Assembly: GCA_001970955.1 (NCBI GenBank)
Contig: MPUH01000495.1
Span: 1 to 50,362 of the forward strand
DNA: 50,362 bases
Direction of reading: 5' to 3'
Source: Stentor coeruleus
Lineage: Eukaryota; Ciliophora; Heterotrichea; Heterotrichida; Stentoridae
In this document: piece by piece, positions 11,446 to 22,050 of the stretch
Layout: the number at the start of each line of letters is the position of its first letter
Position numbering within the stretch: the first letter of the stretch is position 1
Made by a program: the position numbers and the translations under genes
Notes under the pieces: model-generated
The model's database searches: none
Told to the model about the DNA's origin: nothing
The model's input: the letters and a program-made list of their open reading frames with translations, nothing else

Positions 11446-11953
11446 TTATAACTGGCCACAGTTTGATATAACCACTGGTCTCCTTGTTCTTCCATTTGGT
11501 GATCCTTCAGCTTCCATAGCTCCGTAAACCTCCATTCCAGAAACAACTCTTCCAAATACAACGTGTTTTCCATCAAGCCAAGGGCAAGGAACAGTTGTAA
11601 TGAAGAACTGTGAACCATTAGTATTTGGTCCAGCATTTGCCATAGAAAGCATTCCAGGTTCAGTGTGACGAACGGTGAAGTTTTCATCTCTGAACTTTTC
11701 ACCATAAATACTTTCACCACCTGTGCCATCTCCTCTTGTAAAGTCACCACCTTGGATCATAAACTGGGGAATTATACGATGGAAGCCACACCCGCGATAA
11801 TGCAGTGGTTTGCCAGAACGACCCATACCCTTTTCTCCAGTACATAAAGCTCTGAAATTATCTGCAGTATTTGGAGTTTGGGTAAAGAGCTCAAAAGTTA
11901 TACGCCCCTGCAGGGTTCCCACCAATTGTTACGTCAAAGAAAACTCTAGCCAT
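11446..11953 (-). CDS. cyclophilin-type peptidyl-prolyl isomerase, with a 1-nt frameshift
   Basis: The N-terminal 16 residues ([16 protein letters not shown], from ATG at 11953) and the remaining about 152 residues (RITFELF onward) lie in different frames. The junction is a run of four Gs where three would restore a normal cyclophilin A of about 168 residues, the usual family length. The body is canonical: [21 protein letters not shown] with the catalytic Arg, NGSQFFI, and [12 protein letters not shown] with the cyclosporin-contact Trp. Cyclophilins are cytosolic proline isomerases and folding factors. A short intron does not explain the shift, because the conserved residues are contiguous on both sides. 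A base error in a G run, or a recent mutation, is the simplest explanation. Stop is TAA. Confidence 0.9.
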
Positions 11954-13852
11954 TAATAATAGGGAATTTTATTTTTTTAACTAAGATATATTGGAAGTGA
12001 ATTTTGGGATTTAGAAGGATTTTTAGTTTAGGATTTTGATAGGAAGATCATGTGGGTTTGAAACAAGGGCTTTGTAGATGTTTTTTATAACTTTTTATGA
12101 GTTTGTTCTGGTTGAGGGCTTGAAGATCGGAAAGAGGATGATATGAAGATGGAAGTTGGTTTTTTGGCTTTAATGCTTTTTGGTAATGTTTATAATCATT
12201 TTATTTGCTACTTTTGCAACTTGAATGATTATGTATAATATTAGCTTTTATATTTGATAATTATATTTACTATGAGAAATTGTGATACTCTTATAGAAAT
12301 TTATATGTTAATAAGCTTATAGTTAAACATTTCTTATAGTAATACTTTTATATTGATAAAATTAGGTATGAAATATATAGTAAAAACTGATTTAGTTTAT
12401 CTTATTGGATATGTTTTATCATATAGTTGATGGAATTTATATTATTTCAAAACAAAATTAATAGAATAGTATGAAGTAGGGTTTAGTATTAAATAAAGCT
12501 TGTAATAATGTTTTGATAAAGTTTAGGCTATGAAATGATATATCAAGCGATAATTTTTATCTTATTGAAATTTTGGAATATTATATCCAGTGGCTTATGT
12601 AGGATTAAAAATTTGGTTAGGATATTTTTTTTGATCAAACTTAAGATAACTTATGAAATCTTATATGTAAATTGTATTATTATTATACACTAAATATAGT
12701 TTCGAATAAAATTGTATATTATATACAAATAATCAAATTTTCAATCATATTTTAACACAAACTTCCTCGTACAATTATATTAAAACAGCATAAGACTTTT
12801 GCTCTTCTAATTAAAACAGAATTTATATTTGGTATATGTATCAATATAAGAAACTTTCGTAATTAAATTTTACCTAGTAAACTATTAATAAGAAAAAGAA
12901 TTATTCAATATATTAACTATAATTATAACAAGAAAATTTGACTTTATATTAAAATCTTATAAAATTATCTTAGATTTAACTATTTTACTTAATATCATTG
13001 AAAGCTATTCAATTTTATTTTTCAAAGTCAATAAAAAGTTTTATCATAAATATTCCAGTTTCGCCATTACTAGAAAGATGAAATTTTAGTTTTTGTAAGT
13101 CAAAAGAAACTAGAAGAAAACGAACATCTGAAAAAACTTATATACCAAAGAAAACTGGAACTTTAAAAAAACGAAAAAATGTCTGAAAGGTTTGGCTTAA
13201 CGATTTTAGACTTAACTTTCAATATAAAACTATGTTCCATAAGTGAAAAATTATAGCTTAAACTTTGTAATTTCATTATAAAAAGTTACCTTAACAAGAA
13301 ATTAAGTATTAAAGTACTGAATAAACTCCTAAAAAGACTACTTTTTTTATGCATATCAAATCGATATAACCTCAGCTGCCCATAACCAAGCCAAAATGCT
13401 TAGAAATCTATTTCTAATCAAAGGAAACTACATAAATATCAGTATTTTAGTTATTCTAGTTGGGCAAATTGATGGGGTACTATCAAGAATTAGTGACTGA
13501 AATCATATAATTATTTACCAAAGCAAACTATATAAGATTAACTATTATAACAAATAAAGAAAATACATAGAGTAAGTTTTATAAATAAAAAACCCTTAAA
13601 AGTCTTTAAATGCAACCTTTAGCTTTTTTGCATTAGTTCAGCTGATAATATTTTTTACAAAACCATTTAAAAAGCATATCATAAAATTTGTTACAAAATA
13701 ACATCATAAAATGTTTACAGAGCCTTCAAGAATCCAAATCATTATTTTTTATTCATTGACATAAAACAAGATTCATATAAAATTGTATAATAAACTTTAT
13801 ATTTTATAACAAATTATTTTACTCATCCTACACTACACCATCATAATCTTAT
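11954..13852. other. long intergenic region, no gene supported
   Basis: 1.9 kb between two - strand genes, with no frame of coding character and no tRNA-like box found by eye. 11954 to about 12660 is C-poor (promoter side of the cyclophilin gene) and about 13560-13852 is G-poor (3' side of the next - gene). The middle (about 12700-13400) has mixed skew and could hide a non-coding RNA, but nothing specific is seen. Confidence 0.5.
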
Positions 13853-14854
13853 CTAGTTTATGAGAGTACAGCCTTTAGAAAACTTTTCCCTATTTTCACA
13901 ACATGTCCACCATTTAACAACATGATTCCACTTCCCCGAATGATGCAAAGTCCTCCATTCTTCAATTTCCTCATAAAGTTCTTCTTTGCTTCTCAAAAAC
14001 TCTTCAACTTCATTTTTTTTCTCTTGAGCCTCAGCCATAAGTTCATTAAGTTCATTTTTTAACTCATTTTGTATATTCCCCCTTGCTTCTTCTATAATCC
14101 TCACAAACTCTTTCAAATACTCTTCATTTATATTGTTATCCATAAAATTTTTGAAACTCAAAACACAATTGCATATTTCGCTACAAATAATAGGACTATT
14201 TTGTGCTTTATTTTTTTTTACAAACATAATATCACATACTGGGTTTATACATTTCACTTCAGAAAAATCACAGTCTTTTTCATGATCGTTTATATCTTTG
14301 ATTCTACCAACATACTCGCAGCCATTTGAAGAAAAAAAACATTTTATTTTTAGTTTCATATAAGAAAGAAGGGCGAATTTAGAAGGTTGGTTGACTTGGA
14401 GGTTTTCACATCCATAAGGACATTTAAAAACATTACTCACACAGTTTTTACACATGAGGTTTTGGCAATATATGCATTCCTGGGGTTTATTGACGATTTT
14501 TTTACAGAAAGGGCATTTGAAAAAATCGTCTATTTCACCTAGAAACCTATCTAGGGGAAATCCTTCGTTATTTTGATTATTAAAGTCTTCATCTGAAATT
14601 GTTTCGTTTGTAGTCGTTGTTGTAGTTATTGGGGTTTCTATACTTGAAAACATGCTGATATAAGTGTTGATTGAAGACCTTTCGATAAGTGAATCATCGT
14701 ATAAACCTTGAGGTGTTGGAGATCTTATAAGTCTTGAGTATGTTGCCACTGAAACAAATACTGGAGGCAAAATTGGTCTTTGTAAATATGTAAAATGCTT
14801 GTAGTTCAGAGTTTGACTGGAAAGGAGGATTTTACCTGATTTTGTCCTATCCAT
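13853..14854 (-). CDS. RING and TRAF-type zinc finger coiled-coil protein
   Basis: 333 residues. A disordered Ser/Thr-rich N-terminus (1-105) is followed by an all-cysteine RING-like domain at about 114-149 (CPFC, CIYC, CKNC, CPYGC). A TRAF-type zinc finger follows at about 171-205 (C-x6-C ... HEKDC ... C). A long charged coiled coil spans about 246-300. The C-terminus is unusual, with a Trp/Cys cluster (KWNHVVKWWTCCENREKF). RING-plus-TRAF-finger proteins usually act as ubiquitin ligases or scaffold proteins. The RING lacks the usual histidine, so ligase activity is uncertain. The start at ATG 14854 gives the full frame; DNA upstream is C-poor, fitting the 5' flank of a - gene. Stop TAG. Confidence 0.7.
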   Translation of the reverse strand: MDRTKSGKILLSSQTLNYKHFTYLQRPILPPVFVSVATYSRLIRSPTPQGLYDDSLIERSSINTYISMFSSIETPITTTTTTNETISDEDFNNQNNEGFPLDRFLGEIDDFFKCPFCKKIVNKPQECIYCQNLMCKNCVSNVFKCPYGCENLQVNQPSKFALLSYMKLKIKCFFSSNGCEYVGRIKDINDHEKDCDFSEVKCINPVCDIMFVKKNKAQNSPIICSEICNCVLSFKNFMDNNINEEYLKEFVRIIEEARGNIQNELKNELNELMAEAQEKKNEVEEFLRSKEELYEEIEEWRTLHHSGKWNHVVKWWTCCENREKFSKGCTLIN

Positions 14855-15251
14855 TGTTTATTTTGCTATTGAGTTTAAACTACTAAGTAATTTATATTTG
14901 AAGAAGGCTTATCGTATAGTTGAACTTTATATTGGAAAATTATAATTTTTGGAGTTAAGATTTTCACATATTGCTTGGGTTGTGGTTTATAGTAGTGATT
15001 TTTATGAATTAAGATATTTTATATGGTGGTTTTGATGTTTAAAATATTTATTTCTTATGCGGGTTATATAGTTTTAAAGGGAATTCAATGGGTTGAGGTG
15101 GTTTGGTATGTTATGGCATGCTCCTCCCATTTTCTCTAATAAATTCATTTAGTTTACATTAAATAATAAAAGACTTTCATATACAAATACCAATATCATA
15201 AACAAAAAAAACAAATAAATCATTATCCTATTTATCATTACCCACAAAACA
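14855..15251. other. intergenic, no gene supported
   Basis: 397 bp. Up to about 15115 it is C-poor (5' flank of the - gene to its left). After that it is almost G-free (3' flank of the - gene to its right). The change is abrupt. Confidence 0.5.
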
Positions 15252-17375
15252 TTACACAACTTTCAAAAACCCAATCCTAACTAAATGTGTCTCAAGTAGA
15301 CTCAATTCAGACTGATCATATCTTCCACTATGTCCACATGAAAGTGGTAAAAGATACCCAGCTTTCTCATATTCGAAATGATGCCTAAAAGTGCTTATCT
15401 CCTCACGTCCTGGGGATAAATCTCCAACAATCTTATCACTAACAAAAACTTGGTTTCTCAAATACACAATTATTTTCGATAAACATTTTTCAAGATTTTT
15501 CGTCTCTCTACAAATATCAACAATAGCAATTTCACTAGAATATTCATGTTCTTCTAAAGCTTCTTTTAATTCTCTAACACTATTAACAAGTTTTTCTAAT
15601 GCTCGAGCTCTGGTCATATTGATTTCTGCAGGTTCTACTGGCAAAAAACTACCCCATACATCAAGAACCATAAGCCAAAGTTTCATAGACAATTCTTTAT
15701 TTTTATCAACCAAAACACTACTCAAAAGTTTCCCACCTGCATCCAAATTGTCTAACACAGTAAAAACCTGACACAATAAATTATTAACAATTTCATCATC
15801 ATTTCCTTCACTATACTTGGCAACAAGTTCACAATTACTAGTATTTGTCAAGTCAACTATCCCAGAGTTTCTTTCTTCATTTTTATTATACTTAAAAGCA
15901 AATTCCATAAGTGCATTAAGCGCATTAACCATAATCCCTGTATCATTTTGATTTAAAATATGATAGTATTTATCAATATCCAACCTAGCAGGTTTTATTC
16001 CTTCAGCAATTTCAAGACCTCTAGTTTCTATAAGCCTTATCGCAACACCAGATTTAAGTGATACTAAATCATTAATCATATTATCCTGAGGATCAGCAGA
16101 TATAATTTTATAACAATTTACATACAAATAATCCAAAGCAGAATTTGTATCCCATCTACTGACAAGTTTCATAATAACTGTTGCCCATTTCCCGAAACTA
16201 TATTTAACAACTTCATTTAATCTATCAAAACTACGGTCAACAAATAGAAAATCCACTTCATAAATCCTAGCTATATGTGTAGCTACTATACCCCCAAGAC
16301 TTTCTCCATGAATTCCAAGTAATTTAACTTTTTTTGTATCCCTTAAAAACTCTACAATAGATTCAGCATCTTTTTTCATAGACTCAGGATCTGGACTTCC
16401 TGTACTTCTTCCATATCCTCTATAATTCCATAGAAAAACATTAATCCCTGAGTTTACATAATATTCTAACCATTCACTTTGATAGAGAGCAAATTCATAT
16501 AAACCCGCATTTGGGTTACATAAAATTATTGTTGGAGGATCTTGAGCTTCTGGTGCTGTAACATACATACAATCAATTAGAATTTTACCTATTTGTAATG
16601 ATATTGGCTCACAATCGTATCGGCTTTGAAGCTCTAAACGCATTTGATCATAAGTCCCCAGGGTGCTATCAAAAAGCCACCTTTTGACTTTATTGAAAAT
16701 ATTGACGTTTCCACAACTTTCTAATAGTCTTGATTCTAGATTTAAACAGATTGTATGAGAATTTGTTATTGATTCATTTTTAGGATAGTCTTCTGAAACT
16801 AATCCTTGCCAATCTTTATCATCTTGAGCCTCATCTATGAAATCCCAAATGCTTTCGGATTTGGTTTCTGAACAGATACGGCATACTTGTAAAGAGCACT
16901 GGAAATCTTTTAGAATGGAGAAAAGAGTAGCTCCTTGTTTTGTTAAGGTTTTGTTTTTTTCTTCGATTTCATAAGTTTCAATGATTGTGGAAATCATTCT
17001 TTTGGAGTATGTTGTCGCTTCAATTGCCCTTTCAAAAAATTCGACTTTTTCACAATCGGAACTTTTGTCTAGAAGAATTTCAAGGCAAATTCTCAGGTCT
17101 TGGACTTTCTGTAAGAGTTGAAGGCACATTTCTCTACAGAAATGAGATTCTATTGACCTTTTCCATAACCAGAATGATCCTGGGAATACTGAAAGTCTGA
17201 CAATTAGTTTAAGGATGCAGTGCAAACAGAATATAAATAAGAGGATTGATCCGAATGAAGTGATAATTTGAGAGATGAGGTAGAATATGTATAGGATTAA
17301 AATAAACAAAGAAAGTAGGGTAAAGATTACTAGGCCGATTAGAATTTTGATTTTCCTTCCGGTTGGGTCTTCCAT
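15252..17375 (-). CDS. membrane-anchored alpha/beta hydrolase
   Basis: 707 residues. Two hydrophobic segments lie near the N-terminus (about 10-63), so the protein is probably anchored in a membrane. After a helical region the alpha/beta hydrolase fold begins near residue 270: strand TIILCNPNAGLYEF, then WNYRGYGRSTGSPDP, and the nucleophile elbow GIHGESLGG with Ser359. The likely acid is Asp428 or Asp431 (SADPQDNM). The likely histidine is His682 in CGHSGRYD, near the C-terminus. About 250 residues of helical sequence separate acid and His, a large insertion compared with typical ABHD proteins. The RGYGRSxG signature resembles the ABHD12/13/17 group of lipid and thioester hydrolases. Substrate unknown. 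Stop TAA. Several similar membrane hydrolases exist in ciliates, but an orthologue cannot be named. Confidence 0.75.
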   Translation of the reverse strand: MEDPTGRKIKILIGLVIFTLLSLFILILYIFYLISQIITSFGSILLFIFCLHCILKLIVRLSVFPGSFWLWKRSIESHFCREMCLQLLQKVQDLRICLEILLDKSSDCEKVEFFERAIEATTYSKRMISTIIETYEIEEKNKTLTKQGATLFSILKDFQCSLQVCRICSETKSESIWDFIDEAQDDKDWQGLVSEDYPKNESITNSHTICLNLESRLLESCGNVNIFNKVKRWLFDSTLGTYDQMRLELQSRYDCEPISLQIGKILIDCMYVTAPEAQDPPTIILCNPNAGLYEFALYQSEWLEYYVNSGINVFLWNYRGYGRSTGSPDPESMKKDAESIVEFLRDTKKVKLLGIHGESLGGIVATHIARIYEVDFLFVDRSFDRLNEVVKYSFGKWATVIMKLVSRWDTNSALDYLYVNCYKIISADPQDNMINDLVSLKSGVAIRLIETRGLEIAEGIKPARLDIDKYYHILNQNDTGIMVNALNALMEFAFKYNKNEERNSGIVDLTNTSNCELVAKYSEGNDDEIVNNLLCQVFTVLDNLDAGGKLLSSVLVDKNKELSMKLWLMVLDVWGSFLPVEPAEINMTRARALEKLVNSVRELKEALEEHEYSSEIAIVDICRETKNLEKCLSKIIVYLRNQVFVSDKIVGDLSPGREEISTFRHHFEYEKAGYLLPLSCGHSGRYDQSELSLLETHLVRIGFLKVV

Positions 17376-17930
17376 ATATTTTTAATGAAAGAATAAAAAA
17401 TACAAGTTTTTAGTGATTTATGGCTTTTGTGTAGGATTTAGAATGAAATTGGTATAGCTATGATGAAAATTACTTGAATATATTATGTTAAGGTTAAATA
17501 TATATATTTTTTTAGTTAGAAATTAATGTAATACTAATAAATATAAAGTTCATATACTTATAAAGATAATAATCCAAATATTCTTTATTTATAAATCAAT
17601 CAGATCTTATAAAAAATAATTAGATCATTGTTATTTTGAGTCNAAAGTTCATATACTTATAAAGATAATAATCCAAATATTCTTTATTTATAAATCAATC
17701 AGATCTTATAAAAAATAATTAGATCATTGTTATTTTGAGTCTATGAAAAATCTTCTCCTAAAATTTTATCTTCCAACTAATTTTGAATTTTTATAAATAC
17801 AAATATATCATTTACTCTTTGTTTTAAATTACCTTATAACAAACTAACTCATTTTCTTTCATTTTTAAGCTGTTCCGAACTAATGCTAATTCTATGATCC
17901 AGACAATTATTAAAATATAATCAAATAAAT
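17376..17930. other. intergenic with a contig-overlap repeat
   Basis: 555 bp between divergent genes. The only structure is the 98-bp repeat around the N at 17643. The remaining sequence is AT-rich, shifting from C-poor to G-poor left to right, as expected between a - and a + start. Confidence 0.5.
17545..17741. repeat. 98-bp direct repeat flanking N 17643 (contig join)
   Basis: 17545-17642 and 17644-17741 are identical and touch the single N on both sides. This is an unmerged contig overlap, not a tandem duplication. Confidence 0.85.
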
Positions 17931-18392
17931 ATGCTAGTCAGGAATCTCAGAAGGTTATTCGCCGAAGTAGTTAAAAGCGAAGGCCTAGTTGTCCGTATGC
18001 ATTCTCCAACCTGGACAATCTTCCACAATTCCACAGAAGTTGAGACCATAATCTTTGAATCACTAGACGGAGGCAGAGGTATAGTTAATAATCAGTTTAT
18101 GGTTTTCCAAACAACTTTAAACCCAGGAGTGATTGAAGTTCATTTAAAAGGTGGGGCAATCAAGAAATTTATACATGTAGGAGGAGTACTACAGAAAAAC
18201 ACTGATAATTCTGTGGACTGTGCATTATTTGAAGCTTTTTCTAAAGAGGATATTGATTGGGAGTCTTTGAAGAAAAGTGATGCGTTTTCACAAGAGCCAG
18301 TAGGGGACACATCTACTGAAGGGGATTTTTTAAGAAAACTTGGTCATAGTTTGAGGGACGACATTGTCAATAGTTCCGCTAGTTTAAGCTAA
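17931..18392 (+). CDS. ATP5F1D: mitochondrial F1-ATPase delta subunit (bacterial epsilon-type)
   Basis: 153 residues. The middle part follows the beta-sandwich of the F1 delta/epsilon family: a strand at about 22-30 (VRMHSPTWTIF), EVETIIFESLDGGRGIVNNQF, the turn TTLNPGVIEVHL, and FIHVGGVLQKNTDN, matching the family pattern of LKPGxLxV followed by FFVSGGFLxVxxD. The first 15 residues are basic (LVRNLRRLF), as in a mitochondrial targeting peptide. The subunit forms part of the central stalk rotor of ATP synthase. The C-terminal 30 residues are polar and less conserved, and the usual helical hairpin is weak. Divergent, but the fold-specific glycines and length (family about 130-170) fit. Stop TAA. 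Confidence 0.65.
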   Translation: MLVRNLRRLFAEVVKSEGLVVRMHSPTWTIFHNSTEVETIIFESLDGGRGIVNNQFMVFQTTLNPGVIEVHLKGGAIKKFIHVGGVLQKNTDNSVDCALFEAFSKEDIDWESLKKSDAFSQEPVGDTSTEGDFLRKLGHSLRDDIVNSSASLS

Positions 18393-19176
18393 GTATTAGC
18401 AATCAGAAATATGGGTATTGGAAAAAAAGTTAGGTGTTAATTGTCATGGAAATTTAGGGATTTTTTGAGATTCTGTGGAAATAGGCACTTTTTTGAGAGG
18501 ATTTTATGAAGATATTAAAATTAAATCTTAGGAATAGGTAGATAAATCGTAGTTTGGGCTTCAAAAAATTTTACCTTAAATTTTATGGGAATAAATATTT
18601 TACTTATGGACAAGAATATTATAATGTATCACAAAAGGAAGGATAATTTTCAAAGTTTGATATGTATATTTATGTAATATAATCAGGTATTCCAAACTGC
18701 ATAATAAATCCCATCTATTTTCTAACCACTTCTTATAAAACATATTATTATTTGTTATAAAAGTTCACAAAATTAAAAAAATTATCATTATTTTTTACAT
18801 CTTTGCACTAAGTAAACTATAAATTTTTCTTTGATTTGGGTTATTTGAATTCAAAGTCTAAGTTTTTTTTTCATGTTTTTACTGATTTTTATGCTAGTAC
18901 TGATGTGAACTATTACATGTAAATTTTTTTATATAAATTCTTTTACTTCATTTCTAAACCTTTAAAATTAAACTTTCCATTTTCCTTGCTTAAAATTACC
19001 ATATCCAATGCAAAATCCTATTCCCCAATCATCCATTCACAACTCCATTATTTCTCCTTTAAACTTAATAATTTCCCCAATATGGTCACTTATGATTTCC
19101 ATATAATTTTTCCATACGTGAAAATTTTCTAATAAAAGTCTTGACAGGATCATCAAAACATAATAAAGACAAAGTG
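18393..19176. other. intergenic between convergent genes, no gene supported
   Basis: 784 bp. The left third is C-poor and the right part G-poor, the pattern expected between two gene ends. No hairpin, tRNA or frame was recognised. Confidence 0.5.
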
Positions 19177-19485
19177 TTATGGATTATTAGAAAGAGTCTT
19201 AAGAAGTTTTGTTATAGCTAAAATTCCGAACCCAATACCTAGATAGACTAAAGATTTCTGGTTAAGGGCTGGAGTTGGCCTCAAGGCTTTAGTTATTTCT
19301 TTAGGCTTCGTCTTAATATCTGAAATTACTCTTTTTTGATAATTTACCTTGAGACAACCAAAAAGCTTTGAGGTATTGGCTTTAGAGTAATAGTGGAATT
19401 GTTTTGAACTAAGCAAAGTATTAAGTCCAGGTGTTGGTCTTGGGATTTCTACATACTGCTCTGGCTCCTCTGGAATAATATTCAT
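19177..19485 (-). CDS. small tail-anchored membrane protein, unknown
   Basis: 102 residues, not recognised. The N-terminus is acidic and proline-containing (IPEEPEQYVEIPRPTPG), the middle is basic, and one hydrophobic segment lies close to the C-terminus (about 79-95, SLVYLGIGFGILAIT). A short polar tail follows it. This is the layout of a tail-anchored membrane protein. The motif R-P-T-P-x-L-N occurs twice (about residues 16-22 and 69-75), which suggests a short internal repeat. The flanks support a - strand gene: C-poor above the start and G-poor below the stop. Stop TAA. Coding status is likely but not proven. Confidence 0.5.
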   Translation of the reverse strand: MNIIPEEPEQYVEIPRPTPGLNTLLSSKQFHYYSKANTSKLFGCLKVNYQKRVISDIKTKPKEITKALRPTPALNQKSLVYLGIGFGILAITKLLKTLSNNP

Positions 19486-19655
19486 TATTACGTTTACAAC
19501 TTGCTTTACAAGAATTTTGTTTATTTTTCGATTACCGAACTACCAGAATCACATTTTTTATATGAGTTTGGGGCTTTGACTGAACTGTGGGAATTTTTGT
19601 TAGGAATTTGACTGAGGGATTTTAGTTTTTTGTGAGGGTTTCGATGGATTTAAAA

Positions 19656-19892
19656 ATTTCTGACAAATATTATATAAGGAGTCATTGGGTAAGTTGGAAA
19701 TAAGCTCGTTAAGATAAAGGAGTTTTTTTCTTATAAAAAGACTTATTTTTATGATTTTTTGGATTTCTGTTTANATTTCTGACAAATATTATATAAGGAG
19801 TCATTGGGTAAGTTGGAAATAAGCTCGCTAAGATAAAGGAGTTTTTTTCTTATAAAAAGACTTATTTTTATGATTTTTTGGATTTCTGTTTA
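19656..19892. repeat. 118-bp direct repeat flanking N 19774 (contig join)
   Basis: 19656-19773 and 19775-19892 match except for one T/C difference (CTCGTTAAG versus CTCGCTAAG). A contig overlap carrying an apparent allelic difference. Confidence 0.85.
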
Positions 19893-19894
19893 AC

Positions 19895-19948
19895 AAAGGT
19901 CTTTAGGGATCATACAAAANAAGAAAGGTCTTTAGGGATCATACAAAA
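19895..19948. repeat. 25-bp direct repeat flanking N 19920 (contig join)
   Basis: 19895-19919 and 19924-19948 are identical. Same type of join as the others, but shorter, with three bases between the N and the second copy. Confidence 0.75.
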
Positions 19949-20221
19949 CAGAACTTTAACAAAAAAAATTGTTAGAAATCAGTGGGGAAATGAAATATTT
20001 ATAAAGAATAAACTTAGAAATATATACTAAAATTTAAGGGTTTTATTGTTTAGGACATAATAAAAATTATCATGGAAAGTGCTATTGAAATAAGGGATTT
20101 GTAAAGAGGATATTTACAAGATATAAAATAATTATGTTTAAGTATTATGAAATGATATATTATTATCATATAATTTTTATCATGAAACCAATTTTTACTC
20201 TAAATAACTTAAAATATTTTT

Positions 20222-21664
20222 CTAACTATATTTTTTATTACAATACAAGCATTTTTTCCTATTTCTAACTACCATATTCTCATATATGCATCTCCCATGA
20301 TAAGCATGTCCACATGGTAAAATTCTAGTATCTCCATCATTTATAAAATTCCCATGACAAAATTTGCAGAATTTGCAGCCGAAATAGCTAAGATTTTCAT
20401 CTAAAGGTACAACAAGAGCGACACTAGTAAATGTTAAATAATTGATTGTATCAGGTGGGTACACAATCTGTGGAATAACGTTTTCTATATTATCTAATTC
20501 CACTATTTGTAAAGGTGCCTCATTAGAAGGTGAACTATTAAGAGCTATAGATGATCGATCATTTATATGTGATATTTCTTGGCTTTGAGGTCCTTCGAAA
20601 TTTTGTACTTGTTGATAGCTTATACGTTGTTTATTTCCTCCTTGAGTAAAATTCGATCTTTTTTTTATATGATATATTATCATACAAGTTATTCTGTATA
20701 TATATTACAATATCAGAACCACTCCAACAATTACTGGGATAATAATCGATACCACATTAGACCCAACATAAGTTTGTCTACACTTAGAATCACCATCTAA
20801 CTCAAACCCACTCAAACATTTTGTGCATTTTTTACTATTCGAACATGTTTTACAATTCTTAGGACATTTAATACAATAATTGTTTTCCTGATCTAAAACA
20901 TACTCATTTTCACAATAATAACAAGTCCCTTTAGTACTATTACACGATTTACAGTTTAAAGGGCAGCAAAACCCATTTTCTACTTTATGTCCATCAGCAC
21001 AAACTTCACAAATATTCGCTGAGTTCGAACATTGTTTACAATTTTCATCCAAACAACCATTTTCGCATATATTTTCTGTTAAAGTATACCCATTTAAGCA
21101 AATATCACAGATTTCACTATTATTTATGCATTCACGACAATTAGCGTCTCGACATTTTACACATATCCCATCATGTAATCTATAATTATCATTGCATTTT
21201 CCACAGATATCGTCTTCAATACATTTGACGCAGTTTTCAATCCCACAGGTTAAACAGTTACCATTTATCCCAAAGGTGTAATTGTTTTTACAAGTTAGAC
21301 AGTTATTTTTATTACAAGAATCACAGCGTTGATTTTCACAATCTTCAGTATTTCTTGAGTTTTGAAGGCAAATGTTTGGGTAAAAGCATAGGCAATCTTT
21401 AGGACATTGAGGATAACAACGGTCTTGAAGTAGATTGTAACCTTTTATACATTTGACACAGTTATTTGTAGTAGAATAAGTCATACAGTTTTCTATGTTT
21501 GAAATAGGTGAAGGGTTTGAGATTGGTAGGCAGCCTGATATGAGATCTCTTTTATATCCAGGTAAGCAATTAATGCACATAGGAAAAGGATCGGTTAAGC
21601 AAATTTCGCAGTTATCCAATGGACATGCTAAGGAAAACTGGACATATATAAAGATGAAGTACAT
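20222..21664 (-). CDS. cysteine-rich single-pass membrane protein with cytosolic RING-H2, spliced
   Basis: Two frames are joined by a 15-nt intron (20694-20708), giving 475 residues. A hydrophobic start (1-13, MYFIFIYVQFSLA) acts as a signal peptide. Residues about 14-295 form a chain of cysteine pairs of furin-like/growth-factor-receptor type (CxxC repeats such as CEICL, CINCLPGY, CVKCIKGY, CKTCSNSKKCTKCLSGF). A transmembrane helix (about 301-327) is followed by IKKRSN, a positive stop-transfer signal. The intron lies inside the transmembrane codons, so unspliced DNA would split the protein there. The cytosolic tail ends in a RING-H2 domain (about 420-472: CKFCH, CGHAYHGRC, CLYC). The layout suggests a membrane E3 ubiquitin ligase with a cysteine-rich luminal or surface domain. 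Ciliates have many proteins with such cysteine-rich repeats. Ligand and substrate unknown. Stop TAG. Confidence 0.8.
20694..20708 (-). other. 15-nt intron in the membrane RING gene
   Basis: On the - strand the sequence is GTAATATATATACAG. Splicing fuses TT and A into a Leu codon and gives ...VVLIL-ITCMIIYHIKKR, a continuous transmembrane helix with a basic end. Both flanking frames make biological sense only when joined. Confidence 0.9.
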
Positions 21665-22050
21665 TTTATTATATTGAATTAATGTAAGAAAATTATGAAC
21701 AATGTGCTTGGAAAATGAAAACTATTATCAAGGATAAATAAATATATATGTAAACAGTATAATCACATAAAAGGTATTTATTTTTTTACTTCAAGTATCA
21801 AGTAAATTTTATATTTTCCAAAATAGCCTATCATAACAAATCTATCATCCCTATTAAACTAAATCATATTCCAAAAATTTCAAATATCAAAACACTTACA
21901 TTTATATCCCAAACCAAAAAACAATTATAATCTATCATCGAAAATTTTTATATCAAAATAAACCCGCTAAAATCTTAAAACAATTCCACACTCCCTACAC
22001 TTAAAAATATATACTTACCTAATATATCTTTAAAAAAAAATCCCATTATT
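21665..22050. other. intergenic between divergent genes
   Basis: 386 bp serving as both 5' flanks. From about 21780 to 22050 the + strand is nearly G-free. No defined promoter element recognised. Confidence 0.5.

Larger units (their letters stand above)
19486..20221. other. intergenic with two contig-overlap repeats
   Basis: 736 bp. Contains the joins at N 19774 and N 19920. Otherwise C-poor (upstream side of the small - gene), with the last 60 bases G-poor. No gene seen. Confidence 0.5.

Noticed and set aside
11954..13852. tRNA or 5S rRNA genes in the long gaps
   Set aside because: No GGTTCGANNCC-type B box or cloverleaf was found by eye on either strand. A tRNAscan or Infernal run would settle it.
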